64,000 nt of DNA from G965218495 sp965262785 (lineage in GTDB: Bacteria; Bacteroidota; Rhodothermia; Rhodothermales; Bin80), in contig OZ253559.1 in NCBI GenBank assembly GCA_965262785.1, positions 2,232,001-2,296,000 of the forward strand. Direction: 5' to 3'. Each line of letters starts with the position of its first letter. Within the stretch, counting starts at the first letter, position 1. Positions 20,143 through 29,814 of this stretch are shown here, piece by piece. The position numbers were made by a program, and so were the translations under genes. The notes beneath the pieces were generated by a model, which saw nothing but the letters and a program-made list of their open reading frames with translations, was not told the origin of the DNA and ran no database searches.

Positions 20143-21201
20143 ATGACTGACGCTCCTGCGGACCTGTTGAACCTGCATGGTGTAGATGCTGCGATCATCA
20201 GTCACCATTCGAAAGTACGGCGGCTGTGCGGCTTCGCGGGTTCGCGCGCCTTGCTTCTTATACGACCCCGGACCTGGTACCTGGTCACGGACCCGCGTTA
20301 TTCGGAACAGGCGAAGTTGGAAGTGCATGGGGCTACGGTGGTGATTGGAGACGGCGAATTCCAGGCCGTCATGGTTAAAGAGCAGCTGCTTGACGGTGCG
20401 AATCAGATCCTTTTCGAAAGTGATCACTGGACCATTGCGGAACTTGCCGCCTGGAAGCAGGCTTTTCCTGCGACAAGTTGGGTGGCTGGAATGCGTCTCT
20501 TGCAACGCTTTTTGGCCCGCAAATCCAGCGCTGAGCTCGAGCTGATGCGCAAGGCGCAAAGGGTCACTGAGGCTGCCTTTGAGCATATCCTTAGAATCAT
20601 CCGGCCGGGCATGACCGAGCAGGAGGTGGCCGCAGAGCTTGTCTACGCCCACTTGCTCCGCGGAGCCGACCGTATGTCATTTGACCCCATCGTGGCGTCC
20701 GGGCTGCATTCAGCACTCCCGCACGCCCGCCCAACGGATCGACGCATCCGGCAGGGAGAGGTCGTATTGTTGGATATCGGGTGCATTTTCCAGGGCTATG
20801 CCTCGGACATGACACGCATAGTTGTGCTGGGTGAGCCCGATGAAGAGGTTCGTCGCGTCTACGACGTAGTCCTGCGCGCGCAGAGCAGGGCGATAGCTGC
20901 GGCGAAAGCTGGGATCCAGGCCAGCGAGCTGGATGCCGTAGCGCGCAGTGCAGTGGAAGAATCGGGGTACGGCCCCAAGTTCATTCACGGCCTAGGACAC
21001 GGCATAGGCTTGGACGTACACGAATGGCCGCGCGTTTCCAAACGATCCCAAGACACCATGCCTGCCGATGTGACCATAACGATTGAGCCCGGCGTCTATC
21101 TGCCAGGACAGTTTGGCATCAGAATAGAAGACACCGTAGTGCTCAGGGAAGGCGGATGCGAACGTCTTGGATCGTTGGGCCGAAAACTCTTCGTCGTTTA
21201 G
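20143..21201 (+). CDS. M24-family Xaa-Pro aminopeptidase-like metallopeptidase
   Basis: 352 residues. The N-terminal creatinase-like domain (about 1-125) is followed by a pita-bread metallopeptidase domain with the expected metal ligands: LLDIGCIFQGYASDMTR (two Asp), HGLGHGIGLDVHEWP (His), TIEPGVYLPGQFGIRIEDTV (two Glu). It should remove N-terminal residues before proline in the cytoplasm. The glycosyltransferase frame downstream begins inside or just after its end, suggesting coupled expression. Confidence 0.93.
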   Translation: MTDAPADLLNLHGVDAAIISHHSKVRRLCGFAGSRALLLIRPRTWYLVTDPRYSEQAKLEVHGATVVIGDGEFQAVMVKEQLLDGANQILFESDHWTIAELAAWKQAFPATSWVAGMRLLQRFLARKSSAELELMRKAQRVTEAAFEHILRIIRPGMTEQEVAAELVYAHLLRGADRMSFDPIVASGLHSALPHARPTDRRIRQGEVVLLDIGCIFQGYASDMTRIVVLGEPDEEVRRVYDVVLRAQSRAIAAAKAGIQASELDAVARSAVEESGYGPKFIHGLGHGIGLDVHEWPRVSKRSQDTMPADVTITIEPGVYLPGQFGIRIEDTVVLREGGCERLGSLGRKLFVV

Positions 21202-21215
21202 CGGCAGCGCGAGCC

Positions 21216-22523
21216 ATGGGGCATTCCGCAATGCAAAAGAAGCCGGCAGGCAGCACGCAGCGCCGCGTTCTTGTGATGGCGTACTACTTTCCGCCGCTAG
21301 GCCTAAGTGGGGTGCAGCGCGTGGCGGGTTTTGTCAAGTATTTGCCTGACTACGGGTGGCACCCCACGGTCGTTACCGCGAGACCTGCCGGATACTTTGC
21401 GTACGATGAGAGCCTGCGCAGGGAGGTGGGAGCTGCAGGTGCCGTCATTCATGAGACCCGAAGTATGGACCCGACCCGGCTGTTCGGCAAGCGCCACGTG
21501 GTGGCGTTGCCTGCAGAATCGGTGAGGCGCCCGCTTACGGCTGTGAGTCGTTTCTTGTTTGTACCAGACAACAAAATTGGCTGGGTGCCTTTTGCGATTC
21601 GTGCGGGCAAACGGCTGCACCAGTCGCGCCCATTCGATGCCATCTTCGCTTCTGCGCCCCCGTATTCGGCCCTCTTGGCTGCACTACACCTGGCAAAGCA
21701 ACATGGGCTGCCGCTGGTAGTTGATTTTCGAGATGATTGGGTAGGGCGCCCCGTGCACCGATTTCCTACGCGGTGGCAACGGCAAATTAATGTTCGTATG
21801 GAGCGCCGCGTGCTCGGTAGAGCTACCGTCGCCACGGCCATCAACCGCGTCATCCGCGACTCCCTTGCGGGCCGCAACCCCCATGCAAACAATGTGGTGG
21901 TGTTGCCGCATGGCCACGATGTAGGCACGCCGCCGGCAGCGTCTGTTCCACGCAATGGGCGCAAGATGCGCTTCCTGTACGCAGGTGTCTTTTACGACGC
22001 GCAGACCCCGGACTTCTTCTTGCGCGCATTGGCTACTGTTGGCAGGACGCACCCTGAGGTTGCGCAAAACCTGGAGGCCCATTTCCTGGGTCTCTTGCCA
22101 AGCCAGTCGCAAGCATTGATCACCAGGTTGGGATTGGACGGTATGGTACACTATGGTGGTTATGTATCCCATGCCGAGGTTGTCGCGGCGCAGCATGCTG
22201 CAGATATCTTGTGGATGACCATTGGAGATCGCCCGGGTGCGCACGGAATCACCACCAGCAAGTTGTCAGAGTACATGGGCTGCCGGAAGCCAATCCTGGC
22301 CCTTATTCCACCAGGCACGGCGCGAGAAACGCTGGAGCCCTATCAAGCGGCCAGCATCGTCCACCCCAGCGATGTCGACGGCATCGCCAAGGCCATTGTT
22401 GGCTTGTTCCGTGCGTGGCAAGGCGGTACGTTGCCAGTCCCAAATGCGGAGTATGCGGATTCGCGTTCACGAAAGCGTATCACTGGAATACTAGCTGGGT
22501 ATCTTGAAGCCGGACTGGTTTGA
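21216..22523 (+). CDS. GT4-like glycosyltransferase
   Basis: About 435 residues from the ATG at 21216. The frame is open to an ATG at 21156 inside the peptidase gene, and a further ATG lies at 21231, so the start is uncertain. The N-terminal half has the GT4-like opening VLVMAYYFPPLGLSGVQRVAGFVKYLP, and the C-terminal half includes FLYAGVFYDAQTPDFFLRAL, YGGYVSHAEVVAAQHAADI and SKLSEYMGCRKPILALIP, typical of retaining GT-B enzymes. It probably adds a sugar to an envelope glycan or lipid; donor and acceptor are unknown. Confidence 0.88.
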   Translation: MGHSAMQKKPAGSTQRRVLVMAYYFPPLGLSGVQRVAGFVKYLPDYGWHPTVVTARPAGYFAYDESLRREVGAAGAVIHETRSMDPTRLFGKRHVVALPAESVRRPLTAVSRFLFVPDNKIGWVPFAIRAGKRLHQSRPFDAIFASAPPYSALLAALHLAKQHGLPLVVDFRDDWVGRPVHRFPTRWQRQINVRMERRVLGRATVATAINRVIRDSLAGRNPHANNVVVLPHGHDVGTPPAASVPRNGRKMRFLYAGVFYDAQTPDFFLRALATVGRTHPEVAQNLEAHFLGLLPSQSQALITRLGLDGMVHYGGYVSHAEVVAAQHAADILWMTIGDRPGAHGITTSKLSEYMGCRKPILALIPPGTARETLEPYQAASIVHPSDVDGIAKAIVGLFRAWQGGTLPVPNAEYADSRSRKRITGILAGYLEAGLV

Positions 22524-22544
22524 CGTGCTTCCCGTAGCTTCCAA

Positions 22545-23021
22545 ATGAGGATGTCGCGCGGCAGTACCGCATCCCAATCAATTGAAACCTTCGTCTCGCT
22601 CATGTCCTCCGAGAACGCTAAGACCTTGACCCTCACCCTGCCTAGCACTTTCGATGCGCTGGAGCGGGCGGTAGAAGCGGCGCAGGAATTCCTGGCGTCC
22701 CAAGGGGTCGATGAGGAGCTAGCCTACAACGTGGTTTTGCTGGTGAGTGAGGCCGTGACTAATGCCATGGAGCACGGAAACCAGTGGGAGGCAGAGAAGC
22801 ACGTGACTCTTACGATCACCTCCGATGCAGATCGCATTGAGGCGTCTGTCACGGACCAGGGCGAGGGCTTTGATGTGTCACGGCATCCACGTCCGTTTGC
22901 TCCTGAAAACATGCTGAAAGACGGTGGGCGTGGCCGATTTCTGATGCAGGAGCTGGCGGATGAGCTGCGCTACGACAAGGGCGGGCGCCGCGTGCAGATG
23001 ATCTTTCACGTAAGAGCATAA
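22545..23021 (+). CDS. RsbW/SpoIIAB-like serine kinase (HATPase_c), anti-sigma-type
   Basis: Up to 158 residues; an internal ATG at 22602 (MSSENAKTLTLTLP) may be the true start because the first 19 residues carry no motif. The GHKL ATPase motifs are clear: VVLLVSEAVTNAMEHGNQ (N box), VTDQGEGFD (G1) and DGGRGRFLMQELADEL (G2). Such small kinases switch off partner STAS-domain or sigma-factor proteins in stress responses. No partner gene is adjacent. Confidence 0.85.
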   Translation: MRMSRGSTASQSIETFVSLMSSENAKTLTLTLPSTFDALERAVEAAQEFLASQGVDEELAYNVVLLVSEAVTNAMEHGNQWEAEKHVTLTITSDADRIEASVTDQGEGFDVSRHPRPFAPENMLKDGGRGRFLMQELADELRYDKGGRRVQMIFHVRA

Positions 23022-23140
23022 GGCGCAATCTGCTCAGGATTGACAAGCGCGAATTCGTAGGTTCTGGACAAAAAAGGGGCCACGAATCAGGCTTTAGCCA
23101 CGATACCGAGAAGACTACATGGGTGTCTTCCCCTGTGGAC

Positions 23141-25786
23141 CTACTTGACGAGCGTCATTGCCCCGTTATGCGTGACCGTTCTATTTTCCAACCTGGCAAC
23201 AATGTGGTACAAATACTGTCCAGAATGCAGATGAGCACCATTGATGGAGACCGATTGGTCCTTGCCCGCGGCCCTGTCTTCGGGTCTGCTTGAATATACC
23301 AAGCGCCCCGTTACGTCGAACAACTGCACGACGATTGATGCTGCAGCTGGCAGGTCAAACGATACCTGAGTATTTGAATTGAATGGATTGGGATAGTTGC
23401 CGTGCAGTACAAATTCCGCAGGCAGCTCTTCCCCGCTTTCAATTGAAGTATTTTGGTCACAGTTTGGGCCAAGGGCGTTGTATATCGACTGCAGCCACGA
23501 TTGGAACGCCGAGTCCAATGGAGCACACAACGCACGCGCTGTTCCTTCCGCCTGTCCAAAATACAGACTCTGGAGCAGTGATAAGTCGGCCAGTTGCAGC
23601 GGCAGACTTCCAGTTAGCTTGTTCCCGTCTACCAAGAGACTACGCAGATTCGAAAGTCCACCAAACTCAGTCGGCATGTCCCCCGTCAGCATGTTGTTGC
23701 TTAACTTTAAGTGCTCAAGGTAGGGCAAGGCGCCGATTTCGGCCGGAATTGTGCCCGCCAGTTGATTGTCTGCGAGATCCAGATATCCAAGGCTTTTGAG
23801 TGCGCCGATTTCTGGTGGAATTGGCCCCGACAATTGGTTGCCGTTCAGCCAAAGATTCGTAAGGGCCGATAGCGACCCGATTTCGGCCGGAATTGTGCCC
23901 GTCAGTTGGTTGTCTAAGAGCAGCAGGTAGATAAGGTTCTTAAGTGCACCGATTTCTCTTGGAATTGGCCCCGACAATTGGGTGTCGTGCAGCCAAAGAT
24001 GCGTAAGGGCCGATAGCGACCCGATTTCGGCCGGAATTGTGCCTACCAGTTGGTTGTTTCCGAGATACAGACCCTCAAGATTCTCAAGTGCACCGATTTC
24101 TCTTGGAATTGGCCCCGACAATTGGTTGGCACTGAGCCGCAGGCCTCGAAGGTTTCTAAGTTCACCGAATTCGGCCGGTATCGATCCAGACAGTTGATTA
24201 CTGGCCAGGTCCAAATTCTGCAGGTCGGACAACCGGCCGATTTCAGTGGGTATCGATCCAGACAGTTGATTAGAAAACAAGCTCAAATGGTGCAGGTCGG
24301 ATAGCCTGCCGATTTCGGTAGGTATAGAACCTGATAGTGAATTGCCTGCCAAACTTAAATGGCGAAGGTTGGCAAGTTCGCCGATCTCAGGCGGAATCGG
24401 CCCTGACAGCTTGTTGCGGAACAGCTCCAAGTGCTCAAGGTTCGTCAGCGCGCCGATTTCAGGCGGAATTGGACCTGACAAGTCGTTGTTGTGTAACTGT
24501 AGAAACTCAAGTTTGGTCAGCGAAGCGATTGAAAGGGGTATCGGCCCCGACAGCCTATTGTTGTCTAGCTGCAATCGCTTTAGGTTCGTCAGTGCGCCGA
24601 TTTCAGGCGGAATTGCCCCCGACAATCCGCAATCGCTCGCTCTTAGCAGCTCGAGATTCGTCAGCTGCCCGACTTCCGGCAGAAAATTGCCCAGGTAACG
24701 GTTTCCCCGCAAGCTCAATCGTTCAAGATTCGTCAGTAAGCCGATTTCAGGCGGAATTGGCCCTAACAGGCCCGGGTTTTGGTGTATTTCTAGGGTTCGA
24801 AGATTGGTTAGCTTGCCGATTTCCGGTGGTATTCGACCAGACAACAGGTTGGATCCCAGAAACAGCATTTGAAGATCAGTTAGATTCCCTATTTGACGGG
24901 GTATTCGACCGGACAGGCGGCCGTAGCCCAAAACCAATACTTGCAGATCAGTTAGTGCACCAAGTTCCGGTGGTATTCGACCAGACAGCTGGCCATAGCC
25001 CCCCAAAGCCAGCACTTGTAGACTAGTAAGTGCACCGATTTCTCGTGGTATTGGACCAGACAGCCGGTTGGGATACAAATTCAATTCTCGAAGGCCAGTC
25101 AGGGCGCCTATTTCCGGTTGTATTGGGCCCGTTAGCCGATTATATTGCAAGTCCAGCCGCTGCAATCTGGTGAGCCCGAAAACCTCCTCGGGTATAGCAC
25201 CGGTCAGCGCGTTGCGGGCAAGAACCAATGTCTCAAGACTGGTTAGAGCGCCGATTGCCGGTGGTATTGGACCGGACAGCCTGTTCGACGACAGATCCAG
25301 CGAACGAAGCCCAGTGAATGAGCCAATTTCCGGCGGAAGTGCATTCCTCAGGTTGTTGTCGCGCAAGTTTATTGCACTGACGGTCTGACCGCGAGCGGTT
25401 ACACCGAACCAAGTCGATACAGGCTGTCCGGCAACCAGCCAATTAGTGTTGGTAGTCCAATTTGGGCCGCCAGTGTACTTGTACAGCGCCACCAAGGCTA
25501 CCGAGTCTTCCTCAGAAACGCCTACGTTTGTACCTGAAGTGATTCGCGCATTGCTGGGGGGCGAGCGTAATTCATTGGTCGGCTCTGGAGATATTGCCCA
25601 GTCGTTGGAGAATCCGATTCCTACTGGATGCGTGCTATAGTGGCTGAATTCGCCAGCAGCCTGTATGCCCTGCCCGTCTGCTACATGCAGTACACCGGTG
25701 GCAACGACAACTCCGAGTACGAATGAGCCTAGGAGAAACAAAGCGCGAGCCCTCCGGCAACTGGCTTCAAATGAGCATAATTTCAC
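23141..25786 (-). CDS. Plant-type leucine-rich-repeat surface protein with T9SS sorting domain
   Basis: About 881 residues from a GTG at 25786, chosen because it immediately precedes a signal-peptide-like stretch (ARALFLLGSFVLGVVVATG); the frame is open to 26098 but the extra 104 residues carry no motif. After a short N-terminal cap (LVALYKYTGGPNWTTNTNW) come about 24 repeats of 24 residues with the plant-specific pattern LxxLxxLxLxxNxLSGPIPxEIG. The C-terminus has GNYPNPFNSNTQVSFDLP and ends as a T9SS type A sorting domain, so it should be secreted by the type IX system and attached to the surface. Binding partners are unknown. The underlying DNA repeats are prone to recombination. Confidence 0.9.
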   Translation of the reverse strand: MKLCSFEASCRRARALFLLGSFVLGVVVATGVLHVADGQGIQAAGEFSHYSTHPVGIGFSNDWAISPEPTNELRSPPSNARITSGTNVGVSEEDSVALVALYKYTGGPNWTTNTNWLVAGQPVSTWFGVTARGQTVSAINLRDNNLRNALPPEIGSFTGLRSLDLSSNRLSGPIPPAIGALTSLETLVLARNALTGAIPEEVFGLTRLQRLDLQYNRLTGPIQPEIGALTGLRELNLYPNRLSGPIPREIGALTSLQVLALGGYGQLSGRIPPELGALTDLQVLVLGYGRLSGRIPRQIGNLTDLQMLFLGSNLLSGRIPPEIGKLTNLRTLEIHQNPGLLGPIPPEIGLLTNLERLSLRGNRYLGNFLPEVGQLTNLELLRASDCGLSGAIPPEIGALTNLKRLQLDNNRLSGPIPLSIASLTKLEFLQLHNNDLSGPIPPEIGALTNLEHLELFRNKLSGPIPPEIGELANLRHLSLAGNSLSGSIPTEIGRLSDLHHLSLFSNQLSGSIPTEIGRLSDLQNLDLASNQLSGSIPAEFGELRNLRGLRLSANQLSGPIPREIGALENLEGLYLGNNQLVGTIPAEIGSLSALTHLWLHDTQLSGPIPREIGALKNLIYLLLLDNQLTGTIPAEIGSLSALTNLWLNGNQLSGPIPPEIGALKSLGYLDLADNQLAGTIPAEIGALPYLEHLKLSNNMLTGDMPTEFGGLSNLRSLLVDGNKLTGSLPLQLADLSLLQSLYFGQAEGTARALCAPLDSAFQSWLQSIYNALGPNCDQNTSIESGEELPAEFVLHGNYPNPFNSNTQVSFDLPAAASIVVQLFDVTGRLVYSSRPEDRAAGKDQSVSINGAHLHSGQYLYHIVARLENRTVTHNGAMTLVK

Positions 25787-26105
25787 ATAGTCGGGATTGC
25801 CAGTAGAGCGATCAATTTGGTCGTCGGTCGTAGCGTACCTCAAAGATTGGTGGCCTTGTAGTCGGTCGGACACAAGAATTTTACAGTTGCCAGCGAAAAA
25901 GCACCTAATCCAGGGCGGCAGACCAAGCTTTGCCACAACAGTCGCTTCACAAGTGTGTAGTCGCTGCGGCGGGGTATTGCAAGGATGGACGGCGTTCCCA
26001 GTGCACCTGTATGCTTGTGTTGCCTGAGCTGACCTGTTAAAGTTCGAGTCACTGGCATTGGCCGTGCTCGGCGCTCGAGAATCCCACCCCGACGCCACTT
26101 CTACT

Positions 26106-26312
26106 AATCTCTACGATTCCGACCTAGTGCCGCCCAACTTGCGTAGGGCACATCAGATCTTGGACCGCGCTGTGGATGGGCTCTATCGCAGGGGTGGATT
26201 CGCCTTGGAGCGTGAGCGGATGGAGTACCTGTTCACGCTGTACGAAAAAAAGCGCGAGCCGCTTCATGCACAGGCGAAGCGAAAACCGAGACAGCGGAGG
26301 GAGCGTGGATGA
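26106..26312 (+). pseudogene. Remnant of a DNA methyltransferase/type IIL restriction enzyme C-terminus
   Basis: The peptide NLYDSDLVPPNLRRAHQILD continuing RAVDGLYRRGGF, ERERMEYLFTLYEKKREPL resembles the conserved tail of MmeI/YeeA-like class I DNA methyltransferases (PPELxxAHxxLDRAVDxxY). About 70 residues are left, with no upstream catalytic domain: the preceding DNA is the start of the LRR gene on the other strand. It is therefore a decayed 3' end, marking this as a former restriction-modification site. Identification is from motif memory only. Confidence 0.6.
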
Positions 26313-27057
26313 GAATTCTTGCCGTCATTCATGCCGCTGGGTCTCGATTCAGCGCCTCATCTTGGCTGGCGGCACCGCCCCTCCCTCGGCAAAACCGCAG
26401 AAGTCAGGAGTCTCCCTCATTACCGACACCAGTACGCTGAAGCAGTATCTGCTCGCCTCCCCCGCCACTTCAGCTCAACGCACGCTCTACAGTGTAACCG
26501 GACTAAAGTACCCCAGCAGGACCCGCGAGCTGGCCACCCCCGACCAGCTCCCCTAAGAAGTCCAGCTACGATCGAGAGGAGCCTCAAGGGTTCCCGCAAA
26601 ATCGGCACGCGTAGTGTTCAGTGCTGTATGATGGTCAAGTATAACTCATACTATTTTGCACTTAAACCGCGAAAGTCAAGACTATATCCGGTCCATTCCC
26701 GACTCCAAAGTGTCCAATGAAGCATATGCACAGGGGGCTTGCGCTACGTGTTCTTCTTGTTGGAAAGCGCGACGAAAATAGTCGATGACCGAACTGCATG
26801 ACAACCCCAAGCAGCGGGCTATGGCCCGCACGCCCATCCCGTCCCTGGTGCTTCAGGCGAAATAATTCTTTGAGTTTGCGCATGGAGATTTCTTTTGCGG
26901 GTATGGATCAACTCGTAGTTGGATGCGGCATAAAGTGTCTTCAGGGAATGGTGCTCTTTGCGTACTGGTCGCGTGCGACGTCAGAGCCGGGGCAGTCCAA
27001 CTGTGGCTGGTGCGGGCAATGGTGAAGATGCTAGCCGGGATGTTCTCCGAGGCCAAG
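26313..27057. other. Noncoding or degenerate DNA before the IS21 element
   Basis: About 740 bases with only short overlapping frames on both strands. I recognise no protein, RNA or repeat. It probably consists of debris from accessory genes. Confidence 0.5.
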
Positions 27058-27119
27058 TGATGAACGACATTTATTAATACCGTTCAGCGACAGAGTTTTT
27101 CCCGGTTGAGCGGTGTCGC

Positions 27120-28742
27120 ATGGGGCGCATGCCGGTTGGAGGGCTGACCTTTACAACCAGCCTTTGCAGCCTCGTGTGCTCTGACAACGTCATCCGCAAA
27201 TTCTTTCGTCTTTTGAACACAGAACGTACGCTTTGCGCCGCGGCCAGCAGAGCAGGCATCAGCGAGAAGACCGCCCGCAAGTACAAGCGCACCCGTCGCC
27301 TGCCCAGTGAGCTCACCAAGCCGCATACGTGGCGAACGCGCCAGGACGCGTTCCAAAAGGTATGGAGCGAGGTCGTCAAGAAGCTCGAGGTTAATCCGGG
27401 TCTGCAGGCCACTACGCTTTTCCTGGATCTCCAGCGCCGCTATCCGGGCCAGTTCCAGGACGGTCAGTTGCGCACCTTTCAGCGTCGCATAAAGCAGTGG
27501 AAGGCGCAGGAAGGCCCGCCCAAGGAGGTTCGATTCCGTCAGGAGTACGTGCCCGGCGAGCGCAGCCAGTCTGACTTCACGCGCATGAACACGCTGGGCG
27601 TGACGATCCAGGGCGCGCCGTTCAGGCATATGCTGTATCACTTCGTATTGCCGTATTCGCGTTGGGAGGCCGGCACGATCTGCATGTCAGAGAGCTTTGA
27701 GTCGCTATCGACCGGCCTGCAGAACGCGCTGTCGGCGTGCGGCGGTGCTCCCCATCTGCACCAGACGGACTCGCTGAGCGCTGCGGTGCGCCACTGCAAG
27801 AAGGATGGGGAGGGTAAGGAAGTCTTTACGGAGCGCTATCAGGCGCTGATGTGCCATTACGGCATGGAGCCCCGTCACACGCAGCCGCGCAGTCCGCAGC
27901 AGAACGGGGCGATAGAGCAGCGTCACTATCGGCTCAAGCGGGCGGTGGCCGACGCACTCAGCCTGCGGGGCAGTTCCGATTTCGAGAGCCGTGCGGCCTA
28001 CGAACGATTCATCGCCGTCATCATTGCGCAACTCAACGCAGGGCGCAGCGTGCGCTTCAAGGAGGAGGTCGCACGTCTGAAGGTTCTGCCACGCCGACGC
28101 CTGGACAGCTTCACGCGGCGGCAGGTGCGGGTATCGACCACCAGCACGATTACGGTGCAGCGCAATACGTACTCCGTACAAAGTCGTCTCATTGGGGAGA
28201 GGGTGGACGTACGCGTCTATCCGGAGCGGCTGGAGGTATGGCACGCACAGCGCAAGATGGAGACGATGCCCCGCCTTATCGGGCGGGGCCACCACCAGGT
28301 CCAATACCGTCACGTGATAGATTGGCTCGTGCGCAAGCCCGGGGCCTTTCCACGGTACCGGTATCGCGATGCATTCTTTCCGTCCCATATCTTTCGCATG
28401 GCTTACGACCGCCTGCGAAGGGGTCGGCATACGGAGCGGGCCGCAGACAAGGTCTATCTACGCATTCTACATCTGGCGGCCTACCGCAGCGAGGTGCAGG
28501 TAGAGGCGGCGTTGCAGTCACTTCTGGAGCACAGTGAGCCGATAGACCCGGAGGCGGTGGCGGCACGCATGGCCGCCCCTGCACGCAACCCAGCGGAGCT
28601 GGTCGCGGTGGAGGCGGCGAACCTGGCACGCTATAACGACCTGTTGGCAGGCTTTGCGAGCGGCGACAGCGCTTCGGTAGCCGTGACACTCTCGGCAAAT
28701 CCGGATTATAGGGGCACAACCTGCTCGGACATCATCCTATGA
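27120..28742 (+). CDS. istA: IS21-family transposase IstA
   Basis: 540 residues, normal length. The N-terminus has a helix-turn-helix region (AGISEKTARKYKRTRRLPSE). The DDE integrase core includes the first Asp in ERSQSDFTRM (about 143), DSLSAAVRH, and the Glu in QQNGAIEQRHYRLKRAV. It cuts and joins the element ends, with IstB acting as the target-selecting ATPase. Its stop codon overlaps the istB start by four bases (ATGA), so the two are translationally coupled. Confidence 0.93.
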   Translation: MGRMPVGGLTFTTSLCSLVCSDNVIRKFFRLLNTERTLCAAASRAGISEKTARKYKRTRRLPSELTKPHTWRTRQDAFQKVWSEVVKKLEVNPGLQATTLFLDLQRRYPGQFQDGQLRTFQRRIKQWKAQEGPPKEVRFRQEYVPGERSQSDFTRMNTLGVTIQGAPFRHMLYHFVLPYSRWEAGTICMSESFESLSTGLQNALSACGGAPHLHQTDSLSAAVRHCKKDGEGKEVFTERYQALMCHYGMEPRHTQPRSPQQNGAIEQRHYRLKRAVADALSLRGSSDFESRAAYERFIAVIIAQLNAGRSVRFKEEVARLKVLPRRRLDSFTRRQVRVSTTSTITVQRNTYSVQSRLIGERVDVRVYPERLEVWHAQRKMETMPRLIGRGHHQVQYRHVIDWLVRKPGAFPRYRYRDAFFPSHIFRMAYDRLRRGRHTERAADKVYLRILHLAAYRSEVQVEAALQSLLEHSEPIDPEAVAARMAAPARNPAELVAVEAANLARYNDLLAGFASGDSASVAVTLSANPDYRGTTCSDIIL

Positions 28743-29518
28743 AGACCCTCACCGCTCTTCAGCTCAAGCGCCAACTCTTGATCGGTCTGAAGGAGCTGCG
28801 CCTGCCCGCTATGCGTGCCCTGCACCGTGAACAGGCCGATCTGGCGCGCAAGCAATCGCTGAGCTATGAACACTCCCTGCTCTCTCTGGTGCAGCGCGAG
28901 TTGGAGGAGCGGCACGCGAACCGCATTGAGCGGTGGCTCCGCGAGTCCCGGCTACCGCTGGAGAAGACGATGGAGGCCTTCGACAGAAGTCGCCTGCCGT
29001 CGCGGCTTAATCACCACGTGAGTGTACTATTGGAGGGCGGCTTTCTGGACCGCCACGAGAATGTGTTGGCCTTTGGTCCGCCAGGCTGTGGCAAGACCCA
29101 CCTGCTCTGTGCCTTGGGTATCGCACTCATCCATCAGCGCCGGCGCATCCTCTTTCGCCCGTGCAGCCTGCTCGTGCAGGACCTGTTGGCCGCCAAGCGC
29201 TCGCTGACGCTGGATCGCTTGATGAAGCGGCTGCGCAAATACGACGCGCTGATCCTGGACGACATCGGCTACGTGCAGCACAGTCGCGAAGAGATGGAGG
29301 TGCTCTTCACGCTTCTGGCGCAGCGTTACGAGCGGGGCAGCGTGATGCTGACCAGCAATCTGGCGTTCTCCGACTGGGAGCACATCTTCAAAGACCCGAT
29401 GACCACGGCGGCGGCCATAGACCGCCTGGTGCATCACTGTGTGATTCTGGAGATGAATCTGCCCAGCTACCGTCTGGAGGTCTCAAAGAAGCGTCTGGCG
29501 GAAGCGGCGGCTTCATGA
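28739..29518 (+). CDS. istB: IS21-family helper ATPase IstB
   Basis: 259 residues with the AAA+ signatures Walker A GPPGCGKTHLL near residue 109 and Walker B ALILDDIGYV near 178, plus the IstB-type N-terminal helical region. It assembles on target DNA and activates IstA. Intact and coupled to istA by a 4-base overlap. Confidence 0.95.
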   Translation: MKTLTALQLKRQLLIGLKELRLPAMRALHREQADLARKQSLSYEHSLLSLVQRELEERHANRIERWLRESRLPLEKTMEAFDRSRLPSRLNHHVSVLLEGGFLDRHENVLAFGPPGCGKTHLLCALGIALIHQRRRILFRPCSLLVQDLLAAKRSLTLDRLMKRLRKYDALILDDIGYVQHSREEMEVLFTLLAQRYERGSVMLTSNLAFSDWEHIFKDPMTTAAAIDRLVHHCVILEMNLPSYRLEVSKKRLAEAAAS

Positions 29519-29654
29519 GCTGACGGTACCGCCCCGCGGTCACGCGGTGTCCACATTCTTCGTTCATCCGACCAGGTCTCGGTCACCTGGCGAGGGCCCG
29601 TGCCATTCGCGGAGCCTGAAGATCGCGAAGGAAGCCTTTTTTCAAAGAATCATT

Positions 29655-29688
29655 CTCGCGTCTGGGGCCGGCCGGCCCCAGACGCGAG
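29655..29688. terminator. Perfect 34-base palindrome in the right noncoding end of IS21
   Basis: The arms are ctcgcgtctggggccgg (29655-29671) and its exact complement (29672-29688), with no spacer. It lies 136 bases after istB and is followed by a C/T-rich stretch. It may form a cruciform, end transcription leaving the element, or block read-through; a clean T tract is absent. Confidence 0.6.
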
Positions 29689-29814
29689 CCCCCCTCTCTA
29701 CCCTCGAATGACCGATACTTTTAATTGTCGCAGACCGGTAAAGACTATTGACATTCATCACCAAGGGTCCGAGTCTTGGAGCCTAGGCTAGGTTCGGCCA
29801 TTTTTGAGGTGTGC

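Larger units (their letters stand above)
27058..29760 (+). mobile_element. Complete IS21-family element (2703 bp)
   Basis: The ends are imperfect inverted repeats: tgatgaacgaca... from 27058 and its relative running inward from 29760, matching at roughly 26 of 35 positions and both starting with TG. The pentanucleotide CCAAG lies directly outside each end (27053-27057 and 29761-29765), a target duplication within the 4-8 bp range of the family. Inside are intact istA and istB genes in order. It has no obvious defect. Confidence 0.88.

Noticed and set aside
23900..25100. Regular DNA repeats that resemble a CRISPR array
   Set aside because: The period is 72 bases, the repeats drift continuously and they encode LRR units; there are no unique spacers or cas genes.
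25787..26098. 104-codon extension upstream of the LRR signal peptide
   Set aside because: No motif, and a GTG immediately before the signal sequence explains the gene better.
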